Assembly: GCF_900177545.1 (NCBI RefSeq)
Contig: NZ_FXBQ01000001.1
Location: 1,196,122-1,260,121 of the forward strand
Source: Maritimibacter sp. HL-12
GTDB taxonomy: Bacteria > Pseudomonadota > Alphaproteobacteria > Rhodobacterales > Rhodobacteraceae
Reading direction: 5' to 3'
DNA: 64,000 nucleotides
Positions 51,701 to 61,408 of this stretch are shown in pieces. The position numbers and the translations under genes were made by a program. Under the pieces are notes generated by a model, which worked only from the letters and a program-made list of their open reading frames with translations, did not search any database and was not told where the DNA came from. Within the stretch, counting starts at the first letter, position 1. Every line of letters starts with the position of its first letter.

Positions 51701-54209
51701 CGGTGCCGTCGAAATCCGGGCGGATGCCGATCAGAGGTTCGGCCGGGGCGACCGGCACCGACAGGCTGCGTTCGACCGGACGGCCGGAGCCTTCCTTCAC
51801 CCGGATGTTGAACTCCGCCACCAGCGGGGCACCCCGGCTTTCCGCCTCGGGGAAGCCCACGGCAAACTCCACCTGGCCCGCGGCATCGGTGCGGACTTCG
51901 GGGATCATGCCCCATTGCGGGCCAAAAAGGTCTTCATGCGGGCCGAAGAGATACCCTTGCCAGCCCTCGACCTCGCGGCTCACCCGGAGCCGCAGATCGC
52001 CCTCGATGGCAAGGTCCGCCGCCGGCGCGCCGAACAGGTAGCGCGCCTCAAGGCTCAGGCGCGGCCGCTCGGTGACGCGCGGCCGGTCGCTGGAAAGCGC
52101 AAGATCGAAGTCGATCCGCTCGGGCAGGAAATCCTCGACCAGCAGGGTCGTCGAGGCCAGCGGGGGTGCATCCGGATCGGCGAACAGATCGAGCCGCCAG
52201 GTGCCGCGCGGCGCATTGCCCGCGAGCGGCATGGCAAAGACATGGCCGCCGGCACCAGCCCCGTCTGAGCGGTGCCGGGAATACTCCACCCCGTCGGGCC
52301 GCGACAGCACCGCGATCAGCGGCAGGCCCTCGATCGCCTCGGCCTTGCCATCACGGGCAAGCGCGGTGGCGTGGACGGTCTCCCCGGCGCGATAGGCGCC
52401 CCGGTCGGAGGCAAGGAACGCGTCGATCGGCGGCGCGGCGGGGTGGCCTTCCACCCCCCGGTCCGACAGGTCGAAAGCCGGGCCGGTGAGCGACAGGAAG
52501 GCGATATCCTCGCCCTTGGTCAGCGTCAGCATGGCAGGCTCGGCAGCGCCCCGCCCGGTGGTCATCCCCTCGGGAAAGCGCGCATAGCCCGCCGCATCGG
52601 TCACCGCCTCGCCCAGCACCGCGTTGGCGCGCGAGGTGAGTTGCACGCTGGCACCCTCGATCGGATCGGCACTTCCCAGCGCTCGGGCGAAAACGTGCAA
52701 GCCGTCGGTGCCCATCATCGTGGTCAGCCCGATATCCGAGATCACGAACCATTGCGTGGCGGGCGGGCTCGTGTCCTGGGTCTCGCCCGGCACTTCGGCG
52801 TGCAGCACGTAGATCCCCGGCGGCTGACCGGTGAGCGCCTCGCCGATCGGCAGCCGCGTGGTGACATCGCGGTTGAGCTCGCGCGCCACGTCGGCGGTGC
52901 CTTCCCAGATCGGCTCGGCAAGGGTTTCATTGAACCACGACACGTCCCATGTGCTGAGGGCACGGCCGAACCAGTCTTCGGCATGGGCGCGCACGAGGTT
53001 GCGGTCAGGCAGGCGCGACAGCGTGAGGTCTACCTCGGAGGCATTCACCGAGACGATCGGCAAGCCCGCATCCGGGGTGGCGGGCAGAACATAGGCCCGG
53101 CCCGGGAAGCGAACCGAGGGCGTGCGGTCGCGCACGTAGTGGTTCAGTTGCACCGGCTTGGCCAGTTCCTCGCCAGAGGCCGCAGGCAGGCCCGCACGCA
53201 GGGTCATCGCGTAGCGGTTGCCGTGGCTCACCCCCTCGACGCAAAGCTGGCTGCCGCGCGCGGTGACGGCAAGGCCGGAGACATCGGATTGCACGAAGGG
53301 CGCATAATCCACCCCGGTTTCGACCAGGGATTCGGAGAACTGAGCGCAGATACGCGGGCTCGCGGCGTCGCTCTCGACGCTCGAATCGGTCACCCGGAAG
53401 CCGTACAGGCCCACCGCGCGGTCGATCGCCGCCGCGGTGTCGTCTCGCGGGCTTGCTGCCTGCGCCAGCCGCAGCGCCGGGATCATCTGCCGCCCGCGCC
53501 CGAGGTTTTCGAGCGCCGTGGCCATCTCGGTCAGCGCATTGGCCTCAACGGCCGGGGAGGCGGCGCGCAGGTAGCCCGACACCGCAGCTTCAAGCGCGGT
53601 CTGGTAGAGCTTGTTGCGCTCTGACTGGTCCGACGTGGCAAAGCCAACGGCATTGGCAAGGCGGGCGTAGTCGGCCCAGTCCTGCCCGGCGTCGGTCAAC
53701 ACCGTGGCCGCGGCGGTATAGCGCATCGCTGCGACGATATTGGCATCGGCCTCGGCCTCGCGCGCCCAGTCCATGAGCTCGCCAGCCGCCCAGCCGCCCG
53801 AAAGAAACTCGCGCGGCAGGGCGCGGGCGCGGGCCTGCGCCTGGACGAGATCGCTTTCATAGAGAAACCCGAGCCGCTCGGCGCGTGTTTCGGCACCGGC
53901 AACGACGGCAGGTGGCACGGTGACAACCTCGGCCGAAAAGGCACCGCTGTAGCCCTCGCGCTGACCTGCGCGATCTTTCAGAAAACAGGCCTGCGAGCGG
54001 GTGTTGTAGGTGAAGGCACCGCAATCTTCGCGCGCGAGGCAGGCCGATTCGCAGACCTCCAGGGTGGTATCGAAGATCGACTGGATGTCGCCGCCGGGAA
54101 AATCCGTGTCGCGGTGCAGAATCACCCGCTTTTCGGGCACTGGGCCCGCGGCGAAGGCAACACTGGAAAAACTGAAGATAAATGCAAAGAAAATCAAAAT
54201 GAGTCGCAT
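48777..54209 (-). CDS. Bacterial alpha-2-macroglobulin with N-terminal PAN/Apple domain
   Basis: 1810 residues with signal peptide (LILIFFAFIFSFSSVAFA). A PAN/Apple-like domain with paired cysteines lies at about residues 30-80 (CESACLAREDCGAFTY), then macroglobulin domains, and the thioester motif GCTEQQ with Cys1368 and Gln1371, followed by an alpha/alpha toroid (TED) and C-terminal domains. Such proteins trap proteases covalently in the periplasm. GGAGGACCCG precedes the ATG at 54209; the longer frame lacks a signal. It lies directly upstream of pbpC. Confidence 0.94.
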   Translation of the reverse strand: MRLILIFFAFIFSFSSVAFAAGPVPEKRVILHRDTDFPGGDIQSIFDTTLEVCESACLAREDCGAFTYNTRSQACFLKDRAGQREGYSGAFSAEVVTVPPAVVAGAETRAERLGFLYESDLVQAQARARALPREFLSGGWAAGELMDWAREAEADANIVAAMRYTAAATVLTDAGQDWADYARLANAVGFATSDQSERNKLYQTALEAAVSGYLRAASPAVEANALTEMATALENLGRGRQMIPALRLAQAASPRDDTAAAIDRAVGLYGFRVTDSSVESDAASPRICAQFSESLVETGVDYAPFVQSDVSGLAVTARGSQLCVEGVSHGNRYAMTLRAGLPAASGEELAKPVQLNHYVRDRTPSVRFPGRAYVLPATPDAGLPIVSVNASEVDLTLSRLPDRNLVRAHAEDWFGRALSTWDVSWFNETLAEPIWEGTADVARELNRDVTTRLPIGEALTGQPPGIYVLHAEVPGETQDTSPPATQWFVISDIGLTTMMGTDGLHVFARALGSADPIEGASVQLTSRANAVLGEAVTDAAGYARFPEGMTTGRGAAEPAMLTLTKGEDIAFLSLTGPAFDLSDRGVEGHPAAPPIDAFLASDRGAYRAGETVHATALARDGKAEAIEGLPLIAVLSRPDGVEYSRHRSDGAGAGGHVFAMPLAGNAPRGTWRLDLFADPDAPPLASTTLLVEDFLPERIDFDLALSSDRPRVTERPRLSLEARYLFGAPAADLAIEGDLRLRVSREVEGWQGYLFGPHEDLFGPQWGMIPEVRTDAAGQVEFAVGFPEAESRGAPLVAEFNIRVKEGSGRPVERSLSVPVAPAEPLIGIRPDFDGTVPEGAEAGFDLVALAPDLSLREMDVSWELNRVETRYQWYSMHGNWNWEPTTTRTRVASGEARLGDEPLRVSAPTDWGRYELVVSEKGGDYVASSVAFNAGWYAPADATTTPDMLDVSLDAPSYAAGDTATLRFVPRAAGKALVTVVSNRLIDMVAVDAVAGENTVTLPVTDDWGAGVYVMATMIRPLDAAEGREPTRALGLTHASIDPGDHRLAASFDVPAEAAPRGPLEVVLDVDGVAEGETAWATIAAVDEGILNLTSFEAPDPSDHYFGQRRLGMAVRDLYGRLIDGRSGAMGAIRSGGDAMAQMRMEAPPPTEELMAQFSGPVEVIDGKAVARIDLPAFNGSVKLMAVVWSKTGVGNAEADVLVRDPVVLTASLPRFMAPGDEARMLLELTHAKGPAGEMRLSAASDSVAIAGGDFARDVTLGEGETARLSVPVTAPGVGVHRIDLVLEIPDGTRLTKSLNLPVERLDPEVARTTRLSLAPGQRFSVTRDMLAGLDEGTARATITAGPLARVDAAGLLDKLDAYPYGCTEQQASRALPLLYMDGIAEAMGLADRDDLPDRVQDAITAVLANQSSSGSFGVWRPGSGDLWLDAYASDFLARARAQGYAVPDSAFRAAMDNLRNRVNYYPDFEEGGQDLAYALYVLAREGAAAMGDLRYYADTKAEAFASPLASAQIGAALAAYGDQGRADGLFARAMRQIETVSDEGQVWRADYGTTRRDAAAVLALGVEAGSEVIDRDALLGRLGGDAGRQSTQEAAWSLLAANALLDEDPGAGLTLDGAALDGPLVRILGHGDLAGDREIVNEGSVETLLTTTIIGVPDVAPPPEGNGYAIERRYFTMEGEPADPGEVAHGTRLVALITVTPWDYSEGRLMITDPLPAGFEIDNPNLLRAGDIKALDWMQVTADTETTEFRQDRFLAAVNWSSDKPIRLAYVVRAVTPGVFHHPAASVEDMYRPAYRAVGEAGRVRVTE

Positions 54210-54361
54210 CGGGTCCTCCCTCGCGCGCAATCCCATGCTGGCACTTCGCAGCCCGTCGCGCAACTTTCGTTGGCGGGTTTCAATGCACGTTAAGCCCCTG
54301 TTCACCTTGATTGGCGATGCTTTGCCCATGGGCACGATGCCCGTGACGGATGGAGAGGGCG

Positions 54362-56674
54362 ATGAAGGCGGAAAACCTGTTTACCGAGGAGCGCCGCGCG
54401 CGGCTGGCGGCGGAGCGCTTGCTGGCTCAGAAAGAGGCCGAACTGCACCAGGCCAACCGGATGCTCTCGCGCCACGCGATCTCGCTCACCGAAAACCTCG
54501 TGGAAACCCGCGAGGAGGTCGAGGTGGTGCGCGGAGACCTCGCCCGCGCGCATACCGAGGTCGATATCGCCAAGCGTCGGCTATGGAATTCGATCCAGTC
54601 GATCGAGGACGGCTTCGCGGTGTTCGATGCCGACAATCGGATGATCGTGGCGAACTCGGCCTATCTCCAACCCTTCGACGGGCTCGAATGCATCCGCCCC
54701 GGCGCGCATTACCAGGAAGTCATCGAGGCCGCGCTTGCGGAGGGCGTGGTTGATACCGAGGGCAAGCACCCCGGCCAGTGGCGCGAGGAAATGCTGGCGC
54801 GCTGGTTTTCGCCCGCCCCCGAACCGCGCGTGATCCGGCTCTGGGACGGCACCTGGATCCGCCTTGTCGACCAGCGCGCACCGGGGGGCGATACCGTCTG
54901 CCTTGGCCTCAACATCACCGAGGCGATGCAGCGCGAAGCCGCGCTGGAAGTGGCACGCAACCATGCCGAGGCGGCCAACCGCGCCAAGTCGGCCTTCCTC
55001 GCCAACATGAGCCACGAGATCCGCACCCCGATGAACGGCGTCGTCGGCATGGCCGACCTGCTCGCCGAGAGCGGGCTCGACGACGACCAGCGCATCTATG
55101 TCGAAACCATCCGTTCCTCGGGCACCGCGCTGCTGTCGATCATCAACGACGTGCTGGATTATTCCAAGATCGAGGCCGAGAAACTGACCCTGCGTCCCGA
55201 GCCCTTCGACCTCGAACGCACCGTTCTCGACGTGATCCAGCTTATGGACCCGTCGATCCGCGAAAAGGGCCTCAAGATCATGCTCGACTACGACATGTTC
55301 CTGCCCACCCGGTTCGAGGGCGACCCGGTGCGCATCCGGCAGGTGCTGACCAACCTCGTCGGCAATGCGGTGAAATTCACCAAGGCGGGCCACGTCCTGG
55401 TGCGGGTTATCGGCGTGCCCGAGGGGGCCCGGCGGGCCTCGCGTATCCACATCGTGGTGGAGGACACCGGGATCGGCATCCCGGCCAACATGCTCGATCA
55501 CGTCTTCGGGGAGTTCAACCAGGTGGAGGACGAGCGCAACCGCGCCTTCGAGGGCACCGGGCTCGGGCTCGCGATCACCCGCCAGCTTGTCGGCCTGATG
55601 GGCGGCAAGGTCTGGGTCGAGAGCGAGGAAGGCGTCGGCTCGGCCTTCGGCGTGCAGCTTTCGCTGCCGGTACTCGATAGCGCTGACTTGCCGAAGCCAC
55701 CTGGCTGGATCTCAGGGGTGCTTCTGGTGATGCAGGACGATCTTCACCGCGCGATTCTCGAAAAGCGCCTGGCCGCGCTCGGTCTCTCCGTGCGCTGCAC
55801 CGCGACCGCCGCAGGCGCGACCAGCGAAAGCCTGGCGGATATCGACGTGATCATCGCCGATCACCGCCTTCCCGATATGGGCGCCGCCGCCTTCCTCGCG
55901 GTGTTGCGCGCTGAAGGTGTACGGGCACCGCTGGTTCTTGCTGCCAGCCCCGGCGAGGGGCGCACGCCGGAAAGCGGGGTGGCGGCGGTTCTCACCAAGC
56001 CGATCGCCCGGACCGAGTTGACCACCGTTCTGGCCGCCCTCGAGGCCCCGCTGCCCCCCCCAGGCATCGATCCTGAGCCCGATGCCGGTGCCGCGCCGAT
56101 GTTCGGAACCTGCCGCGCCGTGCCGCCTGCCCGGGCTGAAGCGCAGACCCCGGTTTTCGGCTCGTCTCGCCCTGCGCACGCCCCGACCCCGGCAACCGGG
56201 ACGACAAACCATCCTCCCGCCGATGCCAACGGTCCGGAGGCGCGCGCAATGCGCGTTCTCGCCGCCGAAGACAACAAGACCAACCAGTTGGTGTTTTCCA
56301 AACTCGTCAAGGCCTGCGATATCGAACTTACCTTCGCCAATGACGGTGCCGAGGCCGTGGCCGCGTTCGAGACCGTGCGGCCCGACCTCATCTTCATGGA
56401 TATCTCGATGCCCGGGATGGATGGCAAACAGGCCACCCGCCGGATCCGCGCGATCGAGGCCGAGCGCGGCCTCGACCCGGTGCGCATCGTGGCGTTGACC
56501 GCACACGCCATGGCCGGCGACGCCGAGGAAATCCTCGCGCACGGTCTCGACGAACACCTCACCAAGCCGCTCAGGAAACCCGCGATCCTCGCCGAGATCG
56601 CCGCCGCCTGCCCCGACGGGGCGCGCCCGCCTCTGCCGGAAGCCATCCCGGAAAACGGCGTCAGCCCGCGTTGA
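54362..56674 (+). CDS. Hybrid sensor histidine kinase with PAS and two receiver domains
   Basis: 770 residues, no membrane helix, so cytoplasmic. Order: coiled coil (1-75), PAS-like (about 78-180), HisKA with phospho-acceptor His218 in [11 protein letters not shown], HATPase_c ([15 protein letters not shown]), a first receiver lacking the acidic pair (VLLVMQDD) but keeping an Asp in IIADHRLPD and a Lys in LTKPI, a Pro-rich linker, and an intact receiver (AAEDNKTNQ, Asp680 in [14 protein letters not shown]). GGAG precedes the ATG at 54362. No cognate output gene is next to it. The signal is unknown. Confidence 0.92.
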   Translation: MKAENLFTEERRARLAAERLLAQKEAELHQANRMLSRHAISLTENLVETREEVEVVRGDLARAHTEVDIAKRRLWNSIQSIEDGFAVFDADNRMIVANSAYLQPFDGLECIRPGAHYQEVIEAALAEGVVDTEGKHPGQWREEMLARWFSPAPEPRVIRLWDGTWIRLVDQRAPGGDTVCLGLNITEAMQREAALEVARNHAEAANRAKSAFLANMSHEIRTPMNGVVGMADLLAESGLDDDQRIYVETIRSSGTALLSIINDVLDYSKIEAEKLTLRPEPFDLERTVLDVIQLMDPSIREKGLKIMLDYDMFLPTRFEGDPVRIRQVLTNLVGNAVKFTKAGHVLVRVIGVPEGARRASRIHIVVEDTGIGIPANMLDHVFGEFNQVEDERNRAFEGTGLGLAITRQLVGLMGGKVWVESEEGVGSAFGVQLSLPVLDSADLPKPPGWISGVLLVMQDDLHRAILEKRLAALGLSVRCTATAAGATSESLADIDVIIADHRLPDMGAAAFLAVLRAEGVRAPLVLAASPGEGRTPESGVAAVLTKPIARTELTTVLAALEAPLPPPGIDPEPDAGAAPMFGTCRAVPPARAEAQTPVFGSSRPAHAPTPATGTTNHPPADANGPEARAMRVLAAEDNKTNQLVFSKLVKACDIELTFANDGAEAVAAFETVRPDLIFMDISMPGMDGKQATRRIRAIEAERGLDPVRIVALTAHAMAGDAEEILAHGLDEHLTKPLRKPAILAEIAAACPDGARPPLPEAIPENGVSPR

Positions 56675-57419
56675 GAAACACCAGCCGGTTGCCCGCGCTC
56701 ATCTCCGGGCGGTAGCGGTAGCAGCCTGTATCGAAATCCTTGAGCGCCTCGGGGTCCTGCAACCGGTTCTGGATGATGAACCGCGCCATCGCCCCGCGCG
56801 CCTTCTTGGCGAAGAAGGAATTGATCCGCGGGCCCTCGGGATGATCCTCCAGAAACACCGGGGAGATCACCCTGAGCCGCAGCGCGGGCCGGTCGGCGGC
56901 GGTGAAATACTCGACGGAGGCGCAGTTGACGAGCACATCGGTGCCCGCCTCGGCGGCATCGGCGTTGAGTTGTTCGGCGATCCGGTCGCCCCAGAAGTCA
57001 TAGAGGTTGCGCCCGCGCGGATTGGCCAGCCGCGAGCCCATTTCCAGCCGGTGCGGCTGGATCACGTCGCACGGGCGCAACAGCCCGTATAGCCCCGAGA
57101 GGATGCGGAAGTGCCGCTGGGCATAGGCGACTTCCTCGGCGTCGAGCGAGGCGGCTTCAAGCCCGCTGTAAGTATCGCCCGCGAAAATCTCGATCGCCTG
57201 TTTCTCGCCAAGCCCCGAGCCGAAGGCCGCGAACCTGTCGACATTGAGCGACGCGAGCTTCGGCGAGATGTGCATCAGCGATTCCAGCGCGCCGGCATCG
57301 AGGCCCCGCGCCGTGTCGGCAAGCCGCGCCGCCTCGTCTAGAAAGCGCGGCGTGGTGCCGCCTTCGGCGCGCGGCGCGGTTTCGTTCAGGCGTTTGGCAG
57401 GGGAGACGACGATCAGCAT
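56661..57419 (-). CDS. yaaA: YaaA-family peroxide-stress/DNA-binding protein
   Basis: 252 residues, cytoplasmic. Starts MLIVVSPAKRLNETAP, the YaaA opening, and has SGLYGLLRPCDVIQPHRLEMG and LVNCASVEYFTA, then RFIIQNRLQDPEALKDFD. In E. coli YaaA lowers free iron under peroxide stress; a DNA-binding fold has been described. It converges with the kinase gene, overlapping its last bases, and follows the exported-protein gene at 57428 by eight bases. Confidence 0.93.
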   Translation of the reverse strand: MLIVVSPAKRLNETAPRAEGGTTPRFLDEAARLADTARGLDAGALESLMHISPKLASLNVDRFAAFGSGLGEKQAIEIFAGDTYSGLEAASLDAEEVAYAQRHFRILSGLYGLLRPCDVIQPHRLEMGSRLANPRGRNLYDFWGDRIAEQLNADAAEAGTDVLVNCASVEYFTAADRPALRLRVISPVFLEDHPEGPRINSFFAKKARGAMARFIIQNRLQDPEALKDFDTGCYRYRPEMSAGNRLVFLNAG

Positions 57420-57427
57420 GGGAGCCT

Positions 57428-58237
57428 TCAGAAGTTGGTGAACTCGGCCACCTCGGCGGCGGTGAAAAGATCGCTTTCCGGCGCACCGTCGAGATGTTTT
57501 GCAAGAAAGGTATGCAGCCCTGAACGGATATCGCCCTCGGTCAGGCCGACATAATCGGGATCGGCGGCCCGGGCGTGCAGGTGCTTGGCAAAATAGAGCG
57601 CGGCGTAGCCGCTGGTATCGCTCTCGGGCGTGTCGCATTCGCGCCCGAGAAACGAGACCCGCGCCAGCAGCTCGCCGCCATCGACATTGTCCGCAGCATG
57701 GGCCGCGAGCGCCGAGGCTTCCTCGGCCGGGTAGAGCCCGCAGCCGATCCGCTCGATCCGGCCGGGTGTATAGAGGTCCGCATGCACGCCAAACACCAGG
57801 AAATCCGCCGACAAGGCAAACATGAGGTCCCAGTAGGCATTGCGCTCGTCGATCGTGCCCCATTCAAAAGCCGCACCGTCCGGTCCGACCAGCGTAACCG
57901 GCGCAAAGCTCTTGCTGCCCATGCCCTTGGCACCGTCAACCGCGCGCAGTGCGTTGGCATGCGAGCCGAACCGCATCGCATCTGGCGGCTCCCGGGTCAG
58001 CCCTGCCACGGTGAACAGTTCCAGAAGCTGGGCAAAAACGACGCGGTTGCGCCCGCAGCCTTGCAGAACTTCCGTCACCGCCTGCCCGGCATCCGCAGGC
58101 GTTACCTCCGCTGCGCGCGCCTTCCCGGTGATCTCGAAAAGCTGCTGGTGCACATCTGTCGGGCAGCCGAAATCCTGAGCCGCGCCGGGCAAGGCCGGAA
58201 CGATCAGGGGCAGGGCAAGGAGGAATCGGCGCATCAT
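57428..58237 (-). CDS. Exported protein of unknown function
   Basis: 269 residues with signal peptide (RRFLLALPLIVPALPGAAQ). The mature part starts DFGCPTDVHQQLFEITGKA and contains further cysteines (GCGRNRV, IGCGLY, RECDTP), so it is probably disulphide-bonded in the periplasm. No domain recognised. Two consecutive ATGs offer starts; GAGG stands five bases before the first. It runs with recQ upstream and yaaA downstream in the same direction. Confidence 0.7.
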   Translation of the reverse strand: MMRRFLLALPLIVPALPGAAQDFGCPTDVHQQLFEITGKARAAEVTPADAGQAVTEVLQGCGRNRVVFAQLLELFTVAGLTREPPDAMRFGSHANALRAVDGAKGMGSKSFAPVTLVGPDGAAFEWGTIDERNAYWDLMFALSADFLVFGVHADLYTPGRIERIGCGLYPAEEASALAAHAADNVDGGELLARVSFLGRECDTPESDTSGYAALYFAKHLHARAADPDYVGLTEGDIRSGLHTFLAKHLDGAPESDLFTAAEVAEFTNF

Positions 58238-58287
58238 GGGAGCCTCGGGTGGCGGTGTCATGAAGCTAGGCATCGCGCGGCCCTGCC

Positions 58288-60333
58288 TCAAGCGTCCGAC
58301 AGGATTTCGAGGAAGGCCGCACCGAACCGCTCCAGCTTCGGCTCCGACATGCCCGCCAAGCGGGCCAGCGCCTCGCGCGAGCCGGGCCGGCGTTCCGCGA
58401 TCTGACGCAAACTTGCCGGGCTGAGCGAGAGCGGCTTTGCGGTGCCATCCTCGCCCCGGGCAAGCGCACGCGCCGCGGCTTCCAGCCGGTCATAGAGCGC
58501 ACCCGAGTCGCGCCCGGCAAGACGGCGACGGCTGGGGTGCATCTCAGGCGCATCTCCCGCGATCACTTCGAGGAAGGCGCGGCCATAGGTTTCGAGCTTC
58601 TTCGCGCCAACACCCGAAACGCCGGCCATCTCGTCGAGCGATCTCGGCCGGGTTTCGGCCATCTCGATCAGCGTCCTGTCGGTGAACACGACATAGGCCG
58701 GCACCCGCGCCGCCTCGGCCAGCGCCCGGCGCTTGGCCTTCAGCGCCGACAACAGCGGCGCATCCTCCTCCGCCACCAGCGCCCGCACCACCGGGCGGCT
58801 CTTGCGCGCCTGCCGGATCGCGTCGCGCCTCAACGTCACCTGTTCCTCGCCGCGCAGGACCGGGTGGGCCTTCTCCGTGACCCTCAGCGCGCCGTGTCGG
58901 GCCGGGTCGGGGCGGACCAGGTCGAGCCCCATCATCTGGCGAAACACCGCCTGCCATTCGCGCCGCGACATGTCCTGCCCCACGCCCCAGGTCGGCAGGT
59001 TGATGTGGCCGCGCGCGCGGGTCTTGTCGGTCTCGTTGCCGGTGAGAATGTCGATCAGGTGGCCCGCGCCAAACCATTCCTCGGTGCGCAGTGCCGCCGA
59101 GAGCGCCTTCATCACCGGCACGGTGCCGTCGAAGGTGTCCGGCGGGGTATCGCAGGTGTCGCAATTGCCGCAAGGCTCCGCCGCCTCGCCGAAATAGGCC
59201 AGCAGCGTCTGCCTGCGGCACCCCGGTGCCTCGGCCAGACCCAGAAGCGCGTTCAGCCGGGCATGGTCGGCGGCGCGGCGCTCCTCCGGCGCCAGCCCCT
59301 CGTCGATCTGCGCGCGGCGCAGGCGGATATCGTCGGGGCCGAACAGGGTGAGCGTTTCGGCAGGCGCACCATCGCGCCCGGCGCGGCCGATCTCCTGGTA
59401 GTAGGCCTCGATCGACTTCGGCAGATCGGCCTGCGCCACCCAGCGGATGTCGGGCTTGTCGACCCCCATGCCGAAGGCCACCGTCGCCACCACGATCAAC
59501 CCGTCTTCTTGCTGGAACCGGCGCTCGACCTCGCGCCGCGCCTCGGCCTCCATGCCACCGTGATAGGCCGCCGCGGCGTGCCCTTCCTCGCAGAGCGCCT
59601 GCGCCAGAGCTTCGGTCTTGGCCCGGGTCGCGGTGTAGACGATGCCGGGCTGGCCGCGCCGGGCGGCGGCAAATCCGAGGATCTGGGCGCGCGGGCTGTC
59701 CTTCGCGGCGAAGGCAAGGTGGATGTTCGGCCGGTCGAAGCCACGCAGAAATTCGCGCGGGCGCGCGCCGTCGAACAGCTTGGCGACGATCTCGGTGCGG
59801 GTCTCCGCATCGGCGGTGGCGGTGAAGGCGGCGAGTGGCACATCGAGCGCTCGGCGCAGATCGCCGATCCGCAGGTAATCGGGCCGAAAGTCGTGGCCCC
59901 ACTGGCTGACGCAATGGGCCTCGTCCACCGCGATCAGCGTCACGCCCGCGCGCCGCAAGAGGTTCAGCGTGCCCCCCGAGGCGAGCCGTTCCGGTGCCAT
60001 GTAGAGCAGCTTCAGCCGTCCCTCTGAAAGCGCGGCGAACACCGCGTCGGTCTCTTCCTCGGTGTTGCCGGAGGTGAGCGCCCCGGCCTCCACGCCCACG
60101 GCCCTCAAAGCGCGCACCTGGTCGCGCATCAGCGCGATCAGAGGCGAGATCACCACGGTGACGCCCTCGCGCAGCACCGCCGGCAACTGGAAACAGAGCG
60201 ATTTGCCGCCCCCGGTGGGCATGATCGCGAGCGTGTTCTCGCCTGCCGTCACCGCCTCGACGATCTCCGCCTGTCCGGGGCGGAAGGCATCGAACCCGAA
60301 AACGGATTTCAGAAGGTCAAGGTCGCGGGGCAT
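58288..60333 (-). CDS. recQ: ATP-dependent DNA helicase RecQ with tandem HRDC domains
   Basis: 681 residues. Superfamily-2 helicase core with Walker A PTGGGKS (residues 39-45) and DEAH (near 135), QWGHDFRPDY, then the RecQ zinc-binding cysteines (C-x-NCDTC around residues 370-380) and winged helix. Two HRDC-like regions follow: one at YVVFTDRTLIEMAETRPRS and one from about residue 605 (RLEAAARALARGEDGTA onward). It unwinds 3' to 5' in recombination repair. It stands 50 bases upstream of the exported-protein gene. Confidence 0.95.
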   Translation of the reverse strand: MPRDLDLLKSVFGFDAFRPGQAEIVEAVTAGENTLAIMPTGGGKSLCFQLPAVLREGVTVVISPLIALMRDQVRALRAVGVEAGALTSGNTEEETDAVFAALSEGRLKLLYMAPERLASGGTLNLLRRAGVTLIAVDEAHCVSQWGHDFRPDYLRIGDLRRALDVPLAAFTATADAETRTEIVAKLFDGARPREFLRGFDRPNIHLAFAAKDSPRAQILGFAAARRGQPGIVYTATRAKTEALAQALCEEGHAAAAYHGGMEAEARREVERRFQQEDGLIVVATVAFGMGVDKPDIRWVAQADLPKSIEAYYQEIGRAGRDGAPAETLTLFGPDDIRLRRAQIDEGLAPEERRAADHARLNALLGLAEAPGCRRQTLLAYFGEAAEPCGNCDTCDTPPDTFDGTVPVMKALSAALRTEEWFGAGHLIDILTGNETDKTRARGHINLPTWGVGQDMSRREWQAVFRQMMGLDLVRPDPARHGALRVTEKAHPVLRGEEQVTLRRDAIRQARKSRPVVRALVAEEDAPLLSALKAKRRALAEAARVPAYVVFTDRTLIEMAETRPRSLDEMAGVSGVGAKKLETYGRAFLEVIAGDAPEMHPSRRRLAGRDSGALYDRLEAAARALARGEDGTAKPLSLSPASLRQIAERRPGSREALARLAGMSEPKLERFGAAFLEILSDA

Positions 60334-60395
60334 GGGCAGGCTGCTCGGTTATTGGGCGGCACAATCCCATGCCGCCCGCGCCGGGGCAACCTCGA

Positions 60396-60695
60396 TCACA
60401 CGAAGGCGTAATAGTAATTCGCCGTCAACTGCCGCAGGAAGAACAGGATCAGCAGCACCACCAGCGGCGCAAGGTCGATCCCGCCCAGATCGGGCAAGAA
60501 GCGGCGGATCGGGCGATACATCGGCTCCACCAGCCGGTTCAGACCATACCAGATCTGGCTCACCAGCGGTTGGCGCAGGTTCAGCACCTGGAAATTCACC
60601 AGCCACGACAGGATGATATGAGCGATCACGACGAACCAGACCACGCCGAGCACCGCGACGAACAACTGGAAGATGGTGGCGAGGAGTGGAGACAT
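60396..60695 (-). CDS. YggT-family membrane protein
   Basis: 99 residues with two hydrophobic regions: residues 5-30 (ATIFQLFVAVLGVVWFVVIAHIILSWLV) and a C-terminal one (LAPLVVLLILFFLRQL). Between them is the YggT signature LVEPMYRPIRRFLPDLGGIDLAP. YggT is linked with cell division and osmotic stress in some bacteria. The start at 60695 suits the family; the longer frame has only a leader without homology. Confidence 0.9.
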   Translation of the reverse strand: MSPLLATIFQLFVAVLGVVWFVVIAHIILSWLVNFQVLNLRQPLVSQIWYGLNRLVEPMYRPIRRFLPDLGGIDLAPLVVLLILFFLRQLTANYYYAFV

Positions 60696-60823
60696 CTGGC
60701 GGCACCCTTGTTTGCTTCGCCTCCCAACTAGGGGCAAGACCGGGCCAGTGCAAGACTGACGCGCCGTTGTGGTTGACCATGTCGCGCGCGCCGGGCACGA
60801 GAGGGAAAAAGGAGGCCCGCCCG

Positions 60824-61354
60824 ATGTATCCCTTCGTGCGCATGATGAAAGAGCTCGTGGTGCACAGCCGCGCCGAGAGCCTGCCGCTCGACGGCACCCA
60901 CGTCAGCCATCACATCTGCTGGCCATGGGATCTCGACCTCTGGCGGGAACTCAACAACGGCCGCACCCTCACCCTGTTCGACCTCGGACGCATCCCGCTC
61001 GGGCGGCGCACCGGGCTGGAGTCCGAGTTGCGCGGCAGGGGCTGGGGGCTGACGGTCGCGGGCGTGTCGGTGCGCTACCGCCGCCGCATCCGGGTGTTCG
61101 ACCGGGTCGAAATGCGCTCGCGCGCGGTGGGCCACGATGCCCGCTTCCTCTACATCGAGCAAAGCATGTGGAAACGTGGCGAGGCCACCACCCACGCGCT
61201 CCTGCGGATCGCCGTAACCGGCCCGGACGGGATCGTATCGCCGTCGCAGGTTGTCGCGGCCCTCGGCCACGATCCCGCGCCGGGAGATTTGCCCGACTGG
61301 GTGCATGCCTGGATCGAGGCCGATGCCCGGCGCCCCTGGCCGCCCGAGATGTAG
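60824..61354 (+). CDS. Hotdog-fold thioesterase-family protein (THEM6-like)
   Basis: 176 residues with the hotdog pattern: WPWDLDLWRELNNGRTLTLFDLGR near residues 33-56, then beta-rich LTVAGVSVRYRRRIRVFDRVEMRSR. The family hydrolyses acyl-CoA or acts as a binding protein; the specific substrate is not evident. AAGGAGG precedes the ATG at 60824. It stands divergent from YggT and leads into the MFS gene 54 bases later. Confidence 0.82.
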   Translation: MYPFVRMMKELVVHSRAESLPLDGTHVSHHICWPWDLDLWRELNNGRTLTLFDLGRIPLGRRTGLESELRGRGWGLTVAGVSVRYRRRIRVFDRVEMRSRAVGHDARFLYIEQSMWKRGEATTHALLRIAVTGPDGIVSPSQVVAALGHDPAPGDLPDWVHAWIEADARRPWPPEM

Positions 61355-61408
61355 CTTGCCCAATCGCCCTATTTGGGGTCTGTTTCCGGCAAACGGAGAG
61401 GGGCAGGC

